A DNA stretch of 64,000 nt from Akanthomyces muscarius (GCF_028009165.1 NC_079241.1:3844001-3908000), one strand, 5' to 3'. Counted from the stretch's first letter, positions 1-11,027 are shown. Notes: generated by a model not told the origin, from the letters alone. Program-made: numbers and translations.

Positions 1-335
1 CCTCGCGGACCTGGAAGATGGCGGCGGCGGCCTGCTTGCCGAATTGCGCGCTCGCAGAGGCGACGGACGCTTTGATGGACTCGACAGAGGCCAAGTCGGT
101 CTCGAAAAGGACTGCTTCCCCGTCGACGCCACGGGCGGCGCTGATGGCGGCACTGAGGTTGTGATTTGGCGGGCAGAGGAAGGCGATGGGGTGATGGGGC
201 GCAAATCGGAGTGCGACTTGTCGGTTCACTTCGTCTGCGCCTGTGACGGTTGTCTCTGTTTAGTAACGAGATGTCTCCCATTTGTAAGGAAATAACCCTA
301 CCTGCGGCGAACACTAGTACAAAAGGCGGCGCCAT
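1..335 (-). CDS. Short-chain dehydrogenase/reductase family protein, 5' part only
   Basis: The gene runs off the left edge, so only about 90 N-terminal residues are visible. Exons are 335-302 and 240-1; the intron has a GTAGGG donor, a TTACTAAAC branch region and a CACAG acceptor, and splits a Gly codon. The protein starts MAPPFVLVFAAGADEVNRQ and continues through a Rossmann-like segment with ETDLASVESIKASV and a QAAAAIF strand. It resembles the divergent SDR at 1011 (which has RFGTVCAAAIF), and both have a phase-1 first intron at the first Gly of the nucleotide loop. The Gly-rich loop here is degenerate (A-A-G-A-D-E). NAD(P)-dependent oxidoreduction is the family function. Catalytic residues lie outside the window, so activity and substrate cannot be judged. 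Confidence 0.72.
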   Translation of the reverse strand, partial: MAPPFVLVFAAGRVISLQMGDISLLNRDNRHRRRRSEPTSRTPICAPSPHRLPLPAKSQPQCRHQRRPWRRRGSSPFRDRLGLCRVHQSVRRLCERAIRQAGRRRHLPGPR

Positions 336-1010
336 TGTGGGGGGGAAATCGCCAATTCGAGGTTATACTGTGTCGAAATTGTAGTCTGGATGCTTGCAAC
401 TAATTGCAATCGATGTGTTAGTTGCAACGTTGACTGAAAACGGGAGCTGGAAGTGTGATAGTACTTGTTGGAAGCGTATATTTTGTCTGGCTTTTTCTTA
501 AGCAAGTTGGCCCTCTGGTTTCTCACAGACTTCCTTCCCCGCACTGTTATGAGATTATTGTCTTTGCTATCTGTACCTTTTGGCGGGGGATTGATGAGAA
601 TATCACGCCTAACCGCTCTGCCTCGGATCCACGGACTGTAGGCGACCCCTAGTTGGATTTGCAATTTATGGCGCGAGTGGTAGAGGTAATGATTGTATCA
701 CAAGTCGCTCTTCCTAATTTGAGCTCCGAGGTCGAAGAGACGTCTTGTCTGAATATTTATAATCTGCCGCGGGACGATGAGGATAACATGCCTACGTACA
801 CTGCCTCGGGATCCATGTGCCGAGAGGCGGGCAGCGGACGGCGTGTGCGGGGCTGATTCGTGCCGAGCCCATCGGTCGGGGGCGGAGGCATCGCCGGCGT
901 TCACACTTTAAAGCCCAGCCGAGGATGCGCACCAGTCCAAAACCCATATACGCAGCGCGCAGCATACCTTGACTTGCACATCAACACTTTATAATCAAAA
1001 TCTCAAAAAC
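336..1010. promoter_or_regulatory. Divergent intergenic region between the two SDR genes
   Basis: This 675-bp stretch lies between the two SDR start codons and must hold both promoters. A TTTATAATC element lies about 25 bases before the start at 1011. I see no further gene; short ORFs here lack codon structure or homology I recognise. Confidence 0.5.
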
Positions 1011-1929
1011 ATGGCCTCGAAACCATATGCCATCATTGCAGGAGTTGGTAAGTCGCAAGTCCTCCCAGAAGGGACACTCTTTTCTCTTGGTAATTACTCA
1101 TCTCGCAAAAACAAAAAGGTGCCGGAACTGGCGCCGCAGTTGCTAGGCGCTTCGCGAAGCAGTATCCTGTAGCGCTGCTTGCTCGGTCAGCAGACTACGC
1201 CAAGGGCCTGGCCGCGGAGATTGAGGCCGAAGGCGGCACGGCTGTGAGCTACAAGGTTGACGTCGCCAACGAAGAGGATCTGGAGCGCGCGTTTGGCGAG
1301 ATCAAGAAGCGCTTCGGGACCGTTTGCGCCGCCGCCATCTTCAACGCCAGTAGCCGTCCGTTTCCGAAGCCGTTTCTGTGGCAATCGCAGAGCGATGTGG
1401 ATTGGGCCCTGAGTATTACGCTGTAAGCAGCATCTTGTACCCTTCGCAATAATGCCCGACTGCTGACAAGTACTTGCACAGAACCGGGGCATTCCTCTTT
1501 GCCCAGGCATCGATTCCTCTCCTCGTCAATGCAACTGGGGGCGACTTTGTGCCCACATTGATATATACGGGCGCGACGGCTGGCGTCAAGGCCAACGCCT
1601 GGATGCAGCCCTTTACTGTGTCCAAGCACTCCCTGCGTGCCCTGGTGTTGGCCCTGGCGGAGGAGTTTGCGCCGCAAGGTGTGCACGTCGCGCACGCTAT
1701 CATCGACGGCGTGATTCGTATGCCGCTCACGTGGATAATGAAGCCGCTCTCATCGTGGCACGCAAAATTAGATTCCAACGTGGTGAGTCCTCTCATGTAC
1801 TGTTGTTGCTTTTATGTAAGCGCTGACACCAGAAGGTAGATTGCGGATAGTTACTGGCATTTGCACGAGCAGCCCTTGGCCCTCATGACAACGGAGGTCG
1901 CCTTGCGACCATTCTGTGAGACCTGGTAG
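1011..1929 (+). CDS. Atypical short-chain dehydrogenase/reductase
   Basis: Four exons (1011-1047, 1119-1422, 1482-1782, 1840-1929) give 243 residues. All introns are GT..AG and the frame closes at TAG 1927-1929. The N-terminus carries the nucleotide-binding loop AGVGAGTGAAVARRFAKQYP, followed by KVDVANEEDLERAF and an AAAIFNASS strand. The usual active-site YxxxK is FTVSK here (Phe codon 1612-1614, Lys codon 1624-1626), and the catalytic Ser region reads TGATAG. A classical Ser-Tyr-Lys triad is therefore missing, as in some SDR subgroups that keep only the Lys. The C-terminus IADSYWHLHEQP is typical of this fungal subgroup. It is cytosolic by lack of signals. It may be a redox enzyme of unknown substrate or a non-classical family member. 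Its neighbour at 335 is a divergent relative. Confidence 0.85.
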
Positions 1930-2124
1930 ATCATCGGGCGCTGTAAGTTAGTCACGGGCGAGCATGTGGGCTTTGCAAACTTGTCCATCAATTATCACTG
2001 AGTTTGTGAGTGTCAAATTATTAGTACACAATTATAGACGAATTCGGGCATCCACATCAACATGTTCTCAAATTTTATATCGAATGAGCTATGTAATTAA
2101 CAAGCCATAATCATCTTTGCAAGT

Positions 2125-2622
2125 CTAATTGAAAGCTTTCCCGGCTCTCCAGATAAGTTTCAGGCAAGCTACGTGTGCCGTCCACCACAGGACCGGTCTC
2201 AGCGATGCCCCAAGCAGCGTGGTGCTTAGAAGGTAGTTGGCCACAAAGGCGACTCGGGTGAGAGTATACGTCAAGCCGACGTAATTCATGTCTGCCGCGG
2301 GCAGGCCTGCAATCTTGGCGAGTATCAGGGCTGCGGCGAAGACGGGAAAATGCTCCATCGAGTTGGCGTGCGCGGACTCGTTGCGCCTCAGCATGTCGAG
2401 CTGGCTCTGAGCAAGTCTGCCTTCGAGAACAGCACGCGGGCCAGACTTTTCAAGGTCAGTGCGCGGGGAGACGTGATTGTCGATGCGCCACAGCCATTTG
2501 AGGCCACGGGTAGAGGATAGCGTATGCGAGATGAGGATGTTGGCAATGAGGTACTCGGCGATCATGAACTTGGGCTCGTCGCCCGTGGCGGACAGGCCAA
2601 AGAGGGTCGAGAGAGAGGACAT
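2125..2622 (-). CDS. MAPEG family membrane protein
   Basis: Single-exon gene of 165 residues, within the usual 140-170 of the family. The central RNESAHANSMEHFPVFAAAL block (a polar N-E-S-A-H-A-N stretch, then a helix beginning near E-H-F-P) is the hallmark of MAPEG (membrane-associated proteins in eicosanoid and glutathione metabolism). Four hydrophobic helices are expected: about residues 20-37, 92-110, 115-135 and 143-160. Family members act as glutathione transferases or isomerases in microsomal membranes; fungal ones of this type are mostly uncharacterised, so no substrate is claimed. The start is the first ATG after a TATATATG box about 90 bases upstream. No intron signals are needed. 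Confidence 0.82.
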   Translation of the reverse strand: MSSLSTLFGLSATGDEPKFMIAEYLIANILISHTLSSTRGLKWLWRIDNHVSPRTDLEKSGPRAVLEGRLAQSQLDMLRRNESAHANSMEHFPVFAAALILAKIAGLPAADMNYVGLTYTLTRVAFVANYLLSTTLLGASLRPVLWWTAHVACLKLIWRAGKAFN

Positions 2623-2710
2623 TGTGAGGTGCTGCGGAGATGTAGACTAGGGTTTCGATAAAGTCGAAATGAAATGGAATGTTTGGGGGCAGTTCGGAAT
2701 TCTGTCAACA

Positions 2711-2718
2711 CATATATA
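2711..2718 (-). promoter_or_regulatory. TATA box of the MAPEG gene
   Basis: TATATATG on the minus strand lies 89-96 bases upstream of the MAPEG start codon. The fit to a fungal core promoter is good, but there is no transcript evidence. Confidence 0.45.
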
Positions 2719-3332
2719 CAAGACGAGGCCGTGGCAGAAGAACGGCGACTGCCGGTCGGCTGATCGCCGTGGCCACGATGCCGAGGCCGAGCGGCGATGA
2801 AGCACTAACCGAGACGGGGATCGTAATCCCCCGACCTCTCCAGCCGCGGGTCGTGGAAGCACATGCCGTTATTTGCATATCACATACTCTAAAGTAACAT
2901 AAAAAGATGCCAAGTCCCCTCTCTTACCCCTGACAACCAATCATTGTCGAATAATGCATGCGCAGACGCTGCCCCACCCAGGATCTGGCATGAATAGGTG
3001 GCCGTGATGCATAGTTAGATGCTTATTATCGACACTGCAGACCGAAACCGGTCATAGCCTAGAATACGTCCCTTTTGCAAACTTATCGTTATGTCGAGCT
3101 CAAATATACCCCGGAATTGAAAGGTCGTGGCCTGGTCCAGCGTTTATAGCCACGAGCCAACCAGCCCCGACTCGCCTGAACCAGAATGGGTTGTTGCTTT
3201 CATGAAAGGGTTGAACTTTGAATGGCAATCTGTTATTGAAACAAACTTCCTACTGTATCGCGCCAGGCCTGCTAAATCAGGGCGAATGCGTGGTGCAGAC
3301 TCATAGGGCAAGACTGTGTCTCCACTGAGCTG

Positions 3333-3345
3333 CCCCCCCCCCCCC
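3333..3345. repeat. Poly-C run, 13 bases
   Basis: Uninterrupted run of 13 C in non-coding DNA. It is a simple repeat prone to slippage, with no function inferred. Confidence 0.85.
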
Positions 3346-4854
3346 TGCAGTCATGTAGCATACATATTCGTAAAAACACATCGATAGGGTAACTGATTCC
3401 GGGTCTGAAGCGTCATTTTCATTTACCCAGATGTCCCATTTGCAGCTGGAACTTCAGTACACAGTATGCGAAATCCCGTGGATTCGACAATGCATCGGCC
3501 ACCGCTGAACAGCCTCTGCTTAGACGTGGCACAGAAAGAGCCAATCCCGTTGAGCGTTATTGCGGTTTAGCGCCTACATGAATTTAGCAGCGTGCCTGGT
3601 TACATACTTCCGTCATTTCACACTATGGGGACGTACCTCTGACACTGGTATCAGATCGCAAAGTATTCGAAGTAGGAAGTACAACCACCTTGGCCCGCAA
3701 CCACAGCCAATTCAACTGAACGTTATCCAATGCAACTTCGACTCTTGTCTACAGCAGCTTGCAGCCTGCTGTACTCAGTAAGTGAGCAGCTTCTCTGCCA
3801 GCCAGCACCAAGTGGATACCAACGGCTGGCTTCCGAGCCGAGACCCTTGGGTGGCCCCGGTCTGGGAAGCGAGGCCAGTCAACGAGGAGTCAGACCATTA
3901 AAAAACGATGATACTGACAATATTGTGACGTGCCTATCGGCTAGCAGTAAAATTTGCCCCAGCGATCCGCAAAACAAGATTGGCCGAAAGAGACCAGGTT
4001 CTGGTCCTGCCTAGCCTTCTTTTTTGTCGTCGTCTCTGGCACAGCCACGCTCTTCAGTGAGCGATTTTTATACCCTCTCGACGGTTCATTCCCTTTTGCG
4101 GACTGTCTCCGCCAGTTTTCCTGTGTGCTTATGGGGCAAAACAAAGAAAAGCGGTTGGCAGGGGCATACTCGACGGTGCCGCGTAGCCGGTGGTGCTTTA
4201 CAACAGACCATGGCTCGATGGGCTAGACAAGTCGGTGAAAATTATGGCACGAGGAAAATTTGCAGCGCAGCCAGACTCGTCAGATGCAGCGGTTTCCACA
4301 GTTTAGAGAGGGAAATTGTTACCCTGGTCCATTGATCCTACTGGTACATATAATATATAGCACTCTCTGATGGTAGCGGCGGCCCTGTTTATATCTTTTC
4401 ACTTACACCAACTTTGCGGTCATTCTTGCAATCACGTCCATCTTCCAACGCCTTCACTCAATACTACTCACAAAACGTTGTTACTGATAGCAGCCAGAAG
4501 CTGCTATACTAAAACGCTGGCGAACTTCAATCTCTCGCTTCGTCGTGCACACATCGGCACAGCAATCTTCCCACCCCCGGAAGAACTCTGGCCCCCATAA
4601 GAGTCAGGTATACATGCAGGCCTCCGCGAGACAAAACAAATAGAGTCGAGTTCTAAGACGTTCTTCTGCAGCTCCATTTCGATGAACAAAACCACCTTCT
4701 TTGCCCCAGCCTGCTCCGGCATCCGAGTCGCGTTGTGCCCAGCCTAAGAAGCCCACGACCGAGTCAAAGACAGTAGAGCCACGCTGCGAAGAAAAAAAGG
4801 AGAAGAAAACAGAAGAAAGGAAAAGAAAAGGTGCCAAGACGCATTTCAGTCAAC

Positions 4855-6396
4855 ATGGGTAGATTCTACGACTGGCTTGCGGCCCCTGGCAAGAAGGGCC
4901 CGATTGCAGATGCCGCTCCAACCCAAATTGTTGCTCGCCTTCCTAGCGGCGATTCGGGCAACGACAAGTTAGCCGTCGCCGAGATCACCGAAGTCTACTC
5001 CAAGGACAGCAGCTCGGTGCACAACGTTACCGGCTATGTGGATAAGCAAAAGGACGGGCGTCTCGATCGTTGGCTGGACTGGGTGGTGTGGGCATCCGGC
5101 TCCGAGCCCGTGTTCCTGTTTATCGTGGCCGGTCTCTTGACTTGGGCCCTGGTGGGCATCAAGTATGGCGAGGCAGACTCATGGGCAGTCATGATTTCGG
5201 ACATCCAGGCCATCCTGAGCTACCTCTTTGACTCTCTGCTCGTGCGTCAGCAGCTCAACGGCTACGACAAGATGATTCGGCTAACAGCGACATTGCGATC
5301 GCGCAGCGCCAGCCACCAGCGCATGCTCCGTACCGTCCAAGCCCGGGGCGATGGCCTAGCGCGGGACAATGTCGAGGCCACGATCGAGCTCGAGCAGAGG
5401 TTCCAGCAAACGCTGGTCGAGGCGGGCCTGCCGCAAGAGAGCTGGCTGGGACGGGTGTCGACTCGGGCGTCGGACATTATGGGCCACTTTGTCACCCTTT
5501 GCCTGTACTGGGTGGGCATCTTTGTCTGGCTCGGCTTCGGTCACTACTGCGGCTGGAGCGACCGCTGGCAGCTGTACATCAACTCGGCGACGTCGGCGCT
5601 CATGGTTCTCATCTTTGCATTCCTGGCCAACATTCGCGAGCGCCACGCCCTCTTCACCAACCGGTGGCTGAACCTGCTGTTCGAGGCCGACTCGGCCGTG
5701 GAGCTGCGGCTGCGGCAGCTCACGGGCGATGACACGCCCAACAAAGTCATCGAGGTGCCTGCCCCGAAGATGAGCCACCTGCAGCGCGCCATCTTTTACT
5801 ATGCCGACTTTGTGGGTACGTTGACGGGCGTGGGCATCCTGATTGCTGTCATTATCGTGTGGGTGGCCATCGGACCGGCCATGGGCTTCAACTCCAATTG
5901 GTGGCTGCTCATCGGCACCTACGCGGGCCTCATCGGCCTCAACGATGGCTTTGTGCTGCGCAATCTCCAGCACGAGCTGGCCCGCTACGAGGACGATGCC
6001 TTTGAGGAGGCGAGCTTCTCCGACATGGCGGTAATGGGCGAGATTGCGGTTGCCGACCCGGCGTCAAAGGTGGCCGGGGTGAGCCTATCGCTGAGCTCGC
6101 GTCTGTCGGAGCGTATGGGTGCCTTTTTCTCGCACGAGCTTGTCGTCATGGCGGATGTTGTCCTCATCATTGGCTTGATCATTGGCGCGAGTGCCATGCG
6201 CTGGACCGTCACCGGCCAGTTGCTGTGCAACGTCCCCCCCAGCGTGATTGAGACCTTCATCATGCTGATTTTGATTACCGGACACAACCTGGGCGAGGTT
6301 CGCCGGAGGGAAAGCATCGAGAACATGTATCGTCGCAGGCTCAAGGTGCTCACGTATGTCGACATGGTTGCAGAGAAGACCGGCGACAAGGTATAG
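4855..6396 (+). CDS. fet4: Low-affinity iron permease, Fet4 family
   Basis: Intronless, 513 residues from the first ATG (MGRFYDWLAAPGKK). The frame is open 24 bases further upstream, but without an ATG. About seven membrane segments are visible, including SEPVFLFIVAGLLTWALVGI, YWVGIFVWLGFGHYCG, ALMVLIFAFLANI, GVGILIAVIIVWVAIGPAMG, a helix ending GLIGLNDGFVL, and a C-terminal ETFIMLILITGHNLG helix followed by a basic tail. A cytosolic stretch with ATLRSRSASHQRML follows the first helix. This layout and the C-terminal NVPPSVIETF..GHNLG block match the Fet4-type low-affinity Fe(II) transporters of ascomycetes, which also carry Cu and Zn in yeast. Location is presumably the plasma membrane. Regulation by iron-responsive GATA factors is known for the pathway but not evident in this promoter. 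Confidence 0.87.
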   Translation: MGRFYDWLAAPGKKGPIADAAPTQIVARLPSGDSGNDKLAVAEITEVYSKDSSSVHNVTGYVDKQKDGRLDRWLDWVVWASGSEPVFLFIVAGLLTWALVGIKYGEADSWAVMISDIQAILSYLFDSLLVRQQLNGYDKMIRLTATLRSRSASHQRMLRTVQARGDGLARDNVEATIELEQRFQQTLVEAGLPQESWLGRVSTRASDIMGHFVTLCLYWVGIFVWLGFGHYCGWSDRWQLYINSATSALMVLIFAFLANIRERHALFTNRWLNLLFEADSAVELRLRQLTGDDTPNKVIEVPAPKMSHLQRAIFYYADFVGTLTGVGILIAVIIVWVAIGPAMGFNSNWWLLIGTYAGLIGLNDGFVLRNLQHELARYEDDAFEEASFSDMAVMGEIAVADPASKVAGVSLSLSSRLSERMGAFFSHELVVMADVVLIIGLIIGASAMRWTVTGQLLCNVPPSVIETFIMLILITGHNLGEVRRRESIENMYRRRLKVLTYVDMVAEKTGDKV

Positions 6397-7078
6397 AGAT
6401 GAAAAAGGACACCATGCTAGTTTGCCATGCTGCACCCTTTTTCTTCATCTCTTCCGGCTCCTCTCGATTTTCTTGCTTTGCGGTTCCAACAACCACTGTT
6501 ATCCAAAAAGGTCCACTTCAACACGTACCTATTAGTATTAGACTCAGATTGATGAAAAGTTTTTGTTATTTATAAAATTGAAACATTTGATTTACCTTCC
6601 GGTTCAGCCTCTAGATCGCCCCCATGAAACAGCTCCAGCTTGCTTGCTTGCTCGCTCGGCCATGGACACATGGCGACGCGACGTCAAACCCGAAGACACT
6701 TTTTGGGAACCCTACACTCGCGCGTCAATGCATTTTTAGCAGAGTTGGGAAACGCCGCTGCTGTGATGTAAAAGCCACGCATTGCTGGCCAGGTGGACAA
6801 AGCAGGTTAGTGTGGTCTCCTATAAATGGCAATCTTGCTTTAGCTTCAAGCCCACTGTAAACACGCCGTACTGATAACTAGTTAGACGTTCTGCATCATG
6901 TGATAAGCCACACAATCTTTCATTCAGGCTTGTCTCAACGGAGTTTATTGATGGCTGCTCCACGTCCCCGCGACCAACCGGTCTCATTATCAGCATCATT
7001 TGCGACCGATGGCCATCCCCACGTCCTGGATGTTCACCCGCAGCATCAGAATGTCTACGCATATGTCGGAATGGAGAT
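6397..7078. other. Gene-free spacer before the Zn2Cys6 regulator
   Basis: About 680 bp holding the 3' end of the permease transcript and the promoter and leader of the regulator. AT-rich at 6540-6600. No ORF, RNA or repeat that I can support. Confidence 0.45.
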
Positions 7079-8653
7079 ATGTCATCTGAGAGTATGATCG
7101 AGTCGTCATCGCAATCGCCTTCGTCCCCTTCACGCAGTGTCTTCGGCCCACCACCAAGACCCCGACCCTGCGATCGTTGCCATGCGGTCAAAGAACGCTG
7201 CCGTTGGCCTGACGAGCAAATTGGCATGAAATCATGTGAAAGGTGCTCACGCTTGGGACGAGTGTGCGAGTCCAATCGCCCCGTCGCCAGGATTGGCAGA
7301 AAGAGAGCGTCCCCCGCGGGCAACCGGATGTCACTGAGGCGCACTGATGTGGGCACCACATCACCTGCTATCATATCGAAAAGAGAAGCCAGCGCAACAC
7401 CATCCCGCGACATATCACCGTATACTTCTGTTCCCAGCCAGTCCTCAGCCCTCCAGATTTCGCTGTTGCATCAGCAGCATGATCTCAATCGTATTATCCC
7501 ACCGAGGATGACGCTTTTCCCCGAATTGAACCAGTTGGAATTGCACTTCCTGGATGCCATGCTGCACAAGGGAATCAGTGTCGACAAATACTTAATCGGT
7601 CCCAGCTTCCGCGACCGTCACCTCCAGTCATTTGTCGACCATCTCAACGCTGAGATGCCGCATGTCAAGGACGCCTTCATTGCATGTGCTTCTCACCTTA
7701 CCGATAATGAGAGCCTCCAACAAGTTGCGCAAGGACAAAGCATTGGGTACCGAAGAGCGGCCGCTGCAATCGCGTCACTTCGCGTCTCAAGCATCCACTC
7801 CGATACCGACTTGTCCATGATGCTGATAATGGGCGTGGCTATTTCCACATTTACACTGCATCATTCAAGCTGTCTGCCGGTATGCAAATATATTCTGGGC
7901 TTGGTCAATTGCATGTACGAAAAAGATCAGTTACTACTTGAGCGATTGAGTGGTGATGGCGCCGCATTCTTCCTGTGCCTTCTTGGGACAGAAATTGAGG
8001 AGTGTGTCATCAGCTGCCAGCTGCCAACTATTAGAATCAACCCGGGCACATTTGACCAGCTGGTAGACCGATTCACCGGAGTCTCTGCGCCTATCTTCAC
8101 GCATTTTTACGATATATGTCAAGTGGCTCAACAGTTTCGATCCATGCGACGCGAAGAGTACCTATGCATAGATGCAGCTCTTGAGGAGAGACGTTGTAGT
8201 CTCCGGGCAATTTTGGAGGAGTGTAGGCCGACAGTGTCGGAAATTCACTTGGCCGAAAACTTCACACCACATGAGGTCACGACGATGATAGCACAACACA
8301 AAGTCCTGCGTCTTTCAGCACTGATAATTTTGCATCGACTGCGCTATCCGTACGGGACTGAAGACAGAGTGCCGCTCGCAATGGCCAACGGTATCTTGGG
8401 GGAGCTTGATACAATCATGGAGCTCACAGGCCGTGCGGTTCCATTTGCTGATCTTCCTCATTTGGTCGCATGTTTTGAGCTAAAAGGCCATGCTGAAAGA
8501 CGCGACGCATTAGAAAAGTCACAGCGCCTCATCAACTTTTCACAGTACTGCCGCACGGAGCAACAAGCATCTCTCGTTGCGTTTTGGACTGCCAGAGATC
8601 ATGAGGGCAGAAGAGACATGTACTGGACTGATACATTTTCTTGTATTACATGA
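7079..8653 (+). CDS. Zn(II)2Cys6 transcription factor
   Basis: Intronless, 524 residues. The DNA-binding cluster lies near the N-terminus: Cys31, Cys34, Cys41, Cys53, Cys56 and Cys63, with CDRCHAVKERC and CERCSRLGRVC halves and a basic RIGRKR stretch after it. A proline/serine-rich linker leads to a helical region (about residues 140-520) as in fungal-specific regulators, with no classic Gal4 dimerisation coiled coil that I can see. It ends only 36 bases from the end of the convergent MFS gene, so the transcripts probably overlap at their 3' ends. Pathway-specific regulators often sit next to the transporter they control, so it may act on the module at 8690-14751. That link is inference. Target sites would be CGG half-sites. 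Confidence 0.88.
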   Translation: MSSESMIESSSQSPSSPSRSVFGPPPRPRPCDRCHAVKERCRWPDEQIGMKSCERCSRLGRVCESNRPVARIGRKRASPAGNRMSLRRTDVGTTSPAIISKREASATPSRDISPYTSVPSQSSALQISLLHQQHDLNRIIPPRMTLFPELNQLELHFLDAMLHKGISVDKYLIGPSFRDRHLQSFVDHLNAEMPHVKDAFIACASHLTDNESLQQVAQGQSIGYRRAAAAIASLRVSSIHSDTDLSMMLIMGVAISTFTLHHSSCLPVCKYILGLVNCMYEKDQLLLERLSGDGAAFFLCLLGTEIEECVISCQLPTIRINPGTFDQLVDRFTGVSAPIFTHFYDICQVAQQFRSMRREEYLCIDAALEERRCSLRAILEECRPTVSEIHLAENFTPHEVTTMIAQHKVLRLSALIILHRLRYPYGTEDRVPLAMANGILGELDTIMELTGRAVPFADLPHLVACFELKGHAERRDALEKSQRLINFSQYCRTEQQASLVAFWTARDHEGRRDMYWTDTFSCIT

Positions 8654-8689
8654 ATTATGTTGCAAATATGGAAAATAATAATACTAATG

Positions 8690-10569
8690 TCAACTGTCAC
8701 GATGTGTTGGCTGTCTGTGAGCCATCTTTCTGTACCGCGCCGCCGTTGCAATTCTGGCTTTCTTTCCCCATATAATCAGTGCCACGGGCAGCAACATCAG
8801 GACACAGCAAATTACGGAAATCATGATATGGAGATTTCGTAGCCCCACGGCGTTGATCCAGGGGGTAAGAGCGAAGAGAACAAGCACCGAAATGGCGTTT
8901 CGTGTGAAAACAACACCAACCAAGGCGTTTCCGATAACCTGACACAGTGTTAGCATTTGCGACATATTCTTAGGATTGTTTTGGGATGCCCTAGTTCAGT
9001 CGTGACACTTACATCATGGTAGCAATCCATGGCATACGATAGCCCAATGTCACCAGCGACGACAAGACCGAAGCCAAAAACGCCGAAACCGACAGCCAAC
9101 AACGGCCAAGGTGCTTCCTAAACAAAAACAAGAATCAGTTCAACGTCCTCTATGAAATACCGGCGAACAATGAGTATGATAAACTTACATAGTACAGTCC
9201 CAATCCGAACATGAGAATGCCGGCCGGTGTCACAAAGGCCATGGGTATCGACATCCAAAGACGCATCTCGGGCTCGTAGATACCTCCATTTCGCCTCGCG
9301 AGCCATATTATTGACTTATCGTTCAAGTACCCGCCAACCCCGATGCCGAAAATCGTACCGATGAACGGAGCGACATTCATTAACCCAACACCTGCGGCAG
9401 AGAAGTTGTATGGTGGCCCGAATAGATACGTCGCCTGCACCGACGTCGTGACAGCGAACCATGCCAGTAGGCTGCCATAGGTTAAAGCAATAAAGGTAAT
9501 CGCGGGGAACCTAAACAGCAACACCAGAGGATAGTAAAAGTCCTTGGCCATTGAACCGTCGGTTTTTGTGACCAAGGCAAGACGCTGGCGACGAGTCTTG
9601 AGGGGAATGGTTGGATCGATACGAACGCTGACGGAACTAGCCCCTTTTGTTGTAGAGTCTACCGTTTCCATACCAGTCTCGACTTTATAAAGTTCATCGC
9701 CCGAATTACGAACCTTTCCGGGCTCGTGACTTTCAGCGACTGCGATGGAGCGAGGACCTGATTGACCTTGGAGGATGCTGATATACTTGGACTCATCAAA
9801 AAAGAGAATAATCAACACCAAGTTGACGGCAAACAAGATGACGCACCACCACCAGACCCAACGCCAGCCTTGACTGTTCACGATATACCCGGACGCCACA
9901 GGGCCCAGGTATGCGCCTGTGAAAGTGGCAAACAGATACCAGCCATTCATGGCTCCGTGGTGATGCACGAAGAATAAATCTGCAATGGTAACTTGCACAA
10001 TGGTCTCACTGATGGCACCACTGATGCCAGAGAGAAGATTGCTGCCAATCATGTCGCCGCGCGTGCGCGTCGCGGCCAGCCACACACAAGATACCAACTG
10101 CAGCAGAGTGCTGAAGATGTACATGGGGCGGCGGCCATATTTGTGCACAAATGGGACAAGAAATATACAGCCCACGGCGAGACCGGCATAGTTGATGGCG
10201 GCCGATGCGTTGAGAAAGTCGACGGAGAAGCCAAGCTCGTCTTGGTACTGGTCCCACGAAGTGAAGCCGACGTCGAGCTGGACAAAGGTCATGAAGACGT
10301 AGAAGCAGACGAGCGTAAAGTTGACGGTTTTGCGCCAAGGTGTCCAGTTCAGTGGATCGTTTGGATCCGATGACGGGGTTGGGTGCAGAATGACATTCTC
10401 GGATGCGGATTGTACTTGTAGATAGATTAGCTATCAGTTGAACGCTGCAATACGGGGGAATTGTCGCGATGTAGCACCGACATAATATTAGCTACTTACA
10501 GTCTTCTAAAGTCAATGTTCCGGGCGCCCAAAATGACGGGTCGTCGTGATTCTCGGTTGGCCGAGTCAT
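8690..10569 (-). CDS. MFS transporter, HOL1-like (DHA1) type
   Basis: Four exons (10569-10500, 10414-9189, 9117-9013, 8938-8690) give 549 residues. All introns are GT..AG and the frame is kept throughout. The N-terminal cytosolic part has PGTLTLEDLQS and SSDPNDPLNW, the signature of the HOL1/AQR-like fungal group. About twelve membrane helices follow. The loop-2 motif is KYGRRPMY, and a long central hydrophilic loop (about residues 225-310) separates the two halves. Yeast Hol1 carries polyamines and cationic compounds; the substrate here is unknown. The gene is divergent to an FAD oxidoreductase over a shared 963-bp promoter and convergent with a Zn2Cys6 regulator, which suggests uptake or export of the compound handled by that enzyme. 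Confidence 0.9.
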
Positions 10570-10748
10570 AATGGACGATGACGCGGCTGGCGACTTTTTC
10601 TGTTGACTGTCGCACTTTCAGGGAGAGTGGATGGATAACACTATGGAAGAAGAAGAAAAGAAGTGAGAGCGGGAGTTGAGCAGAAGTGGCTTAGGAGGAC
10701 ACCCGCACGATTGTCGAGTGCTACCCTCTTGACGGCGACGAGAGATCG

Positions 10749-10755
10749 TATATAA
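10749..10755 (-). promoter_or_regulatory. TATA-like element of the MFS gene
   Basis: TATATA(A) lies about 180 bases upstream of the transporter start at 10569 in the divergent promoter. It is nearly palindromic, so orientation is assigned by distance only. Confidence 0.35.
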
Positions 10756-11027
10756 GTGAGAAATCACGTCGGCACGTCGCATCGCAATCGCACACTGTCC
10801 TCCACCCATTCATTCAGCCGATAATAGATGCCACAACCACTCGTGCGGAGAACCTTGACGATTACGCCTGTTGCATGCTTCTCCAGCCCTGGCTGATTAG
10901 CTGACTCGTGGCCGGCGCCTCCACTTGGGGGGCATTTCCCCCGCAAACTTGGCTGCCTTATCGGTCACAGAAACGTGAACCCTGGCAGGCGCTAACATGA
11001 CAGCCAATCGCAGCGCTGGAAAGGTGC

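Larger units (their letters stand above)
2623..4854. other. Gene-free stretch between MAPEG and the iron permease
   Basis: About 2.2 kb between divergent genes. It contains a 13-base C run (3333-3345), a TATAATATATAG stretch near 4350 and a purine-only tract (about 4789-4830) directly before the permease start that is probably its 5' leader. ORFs here are short and unsupported. I found no clear ATCTGATAA-type GATA site, although the downstream gene belongs to iron uptake. Confidence 0.5.

Noticed and set aside
3560..4335. Several short plus-strand ORFs before the iron permease
   Set aside because: Overlapping in different frames, no domain, no intron logic. They look like random frames in promoter DNA.
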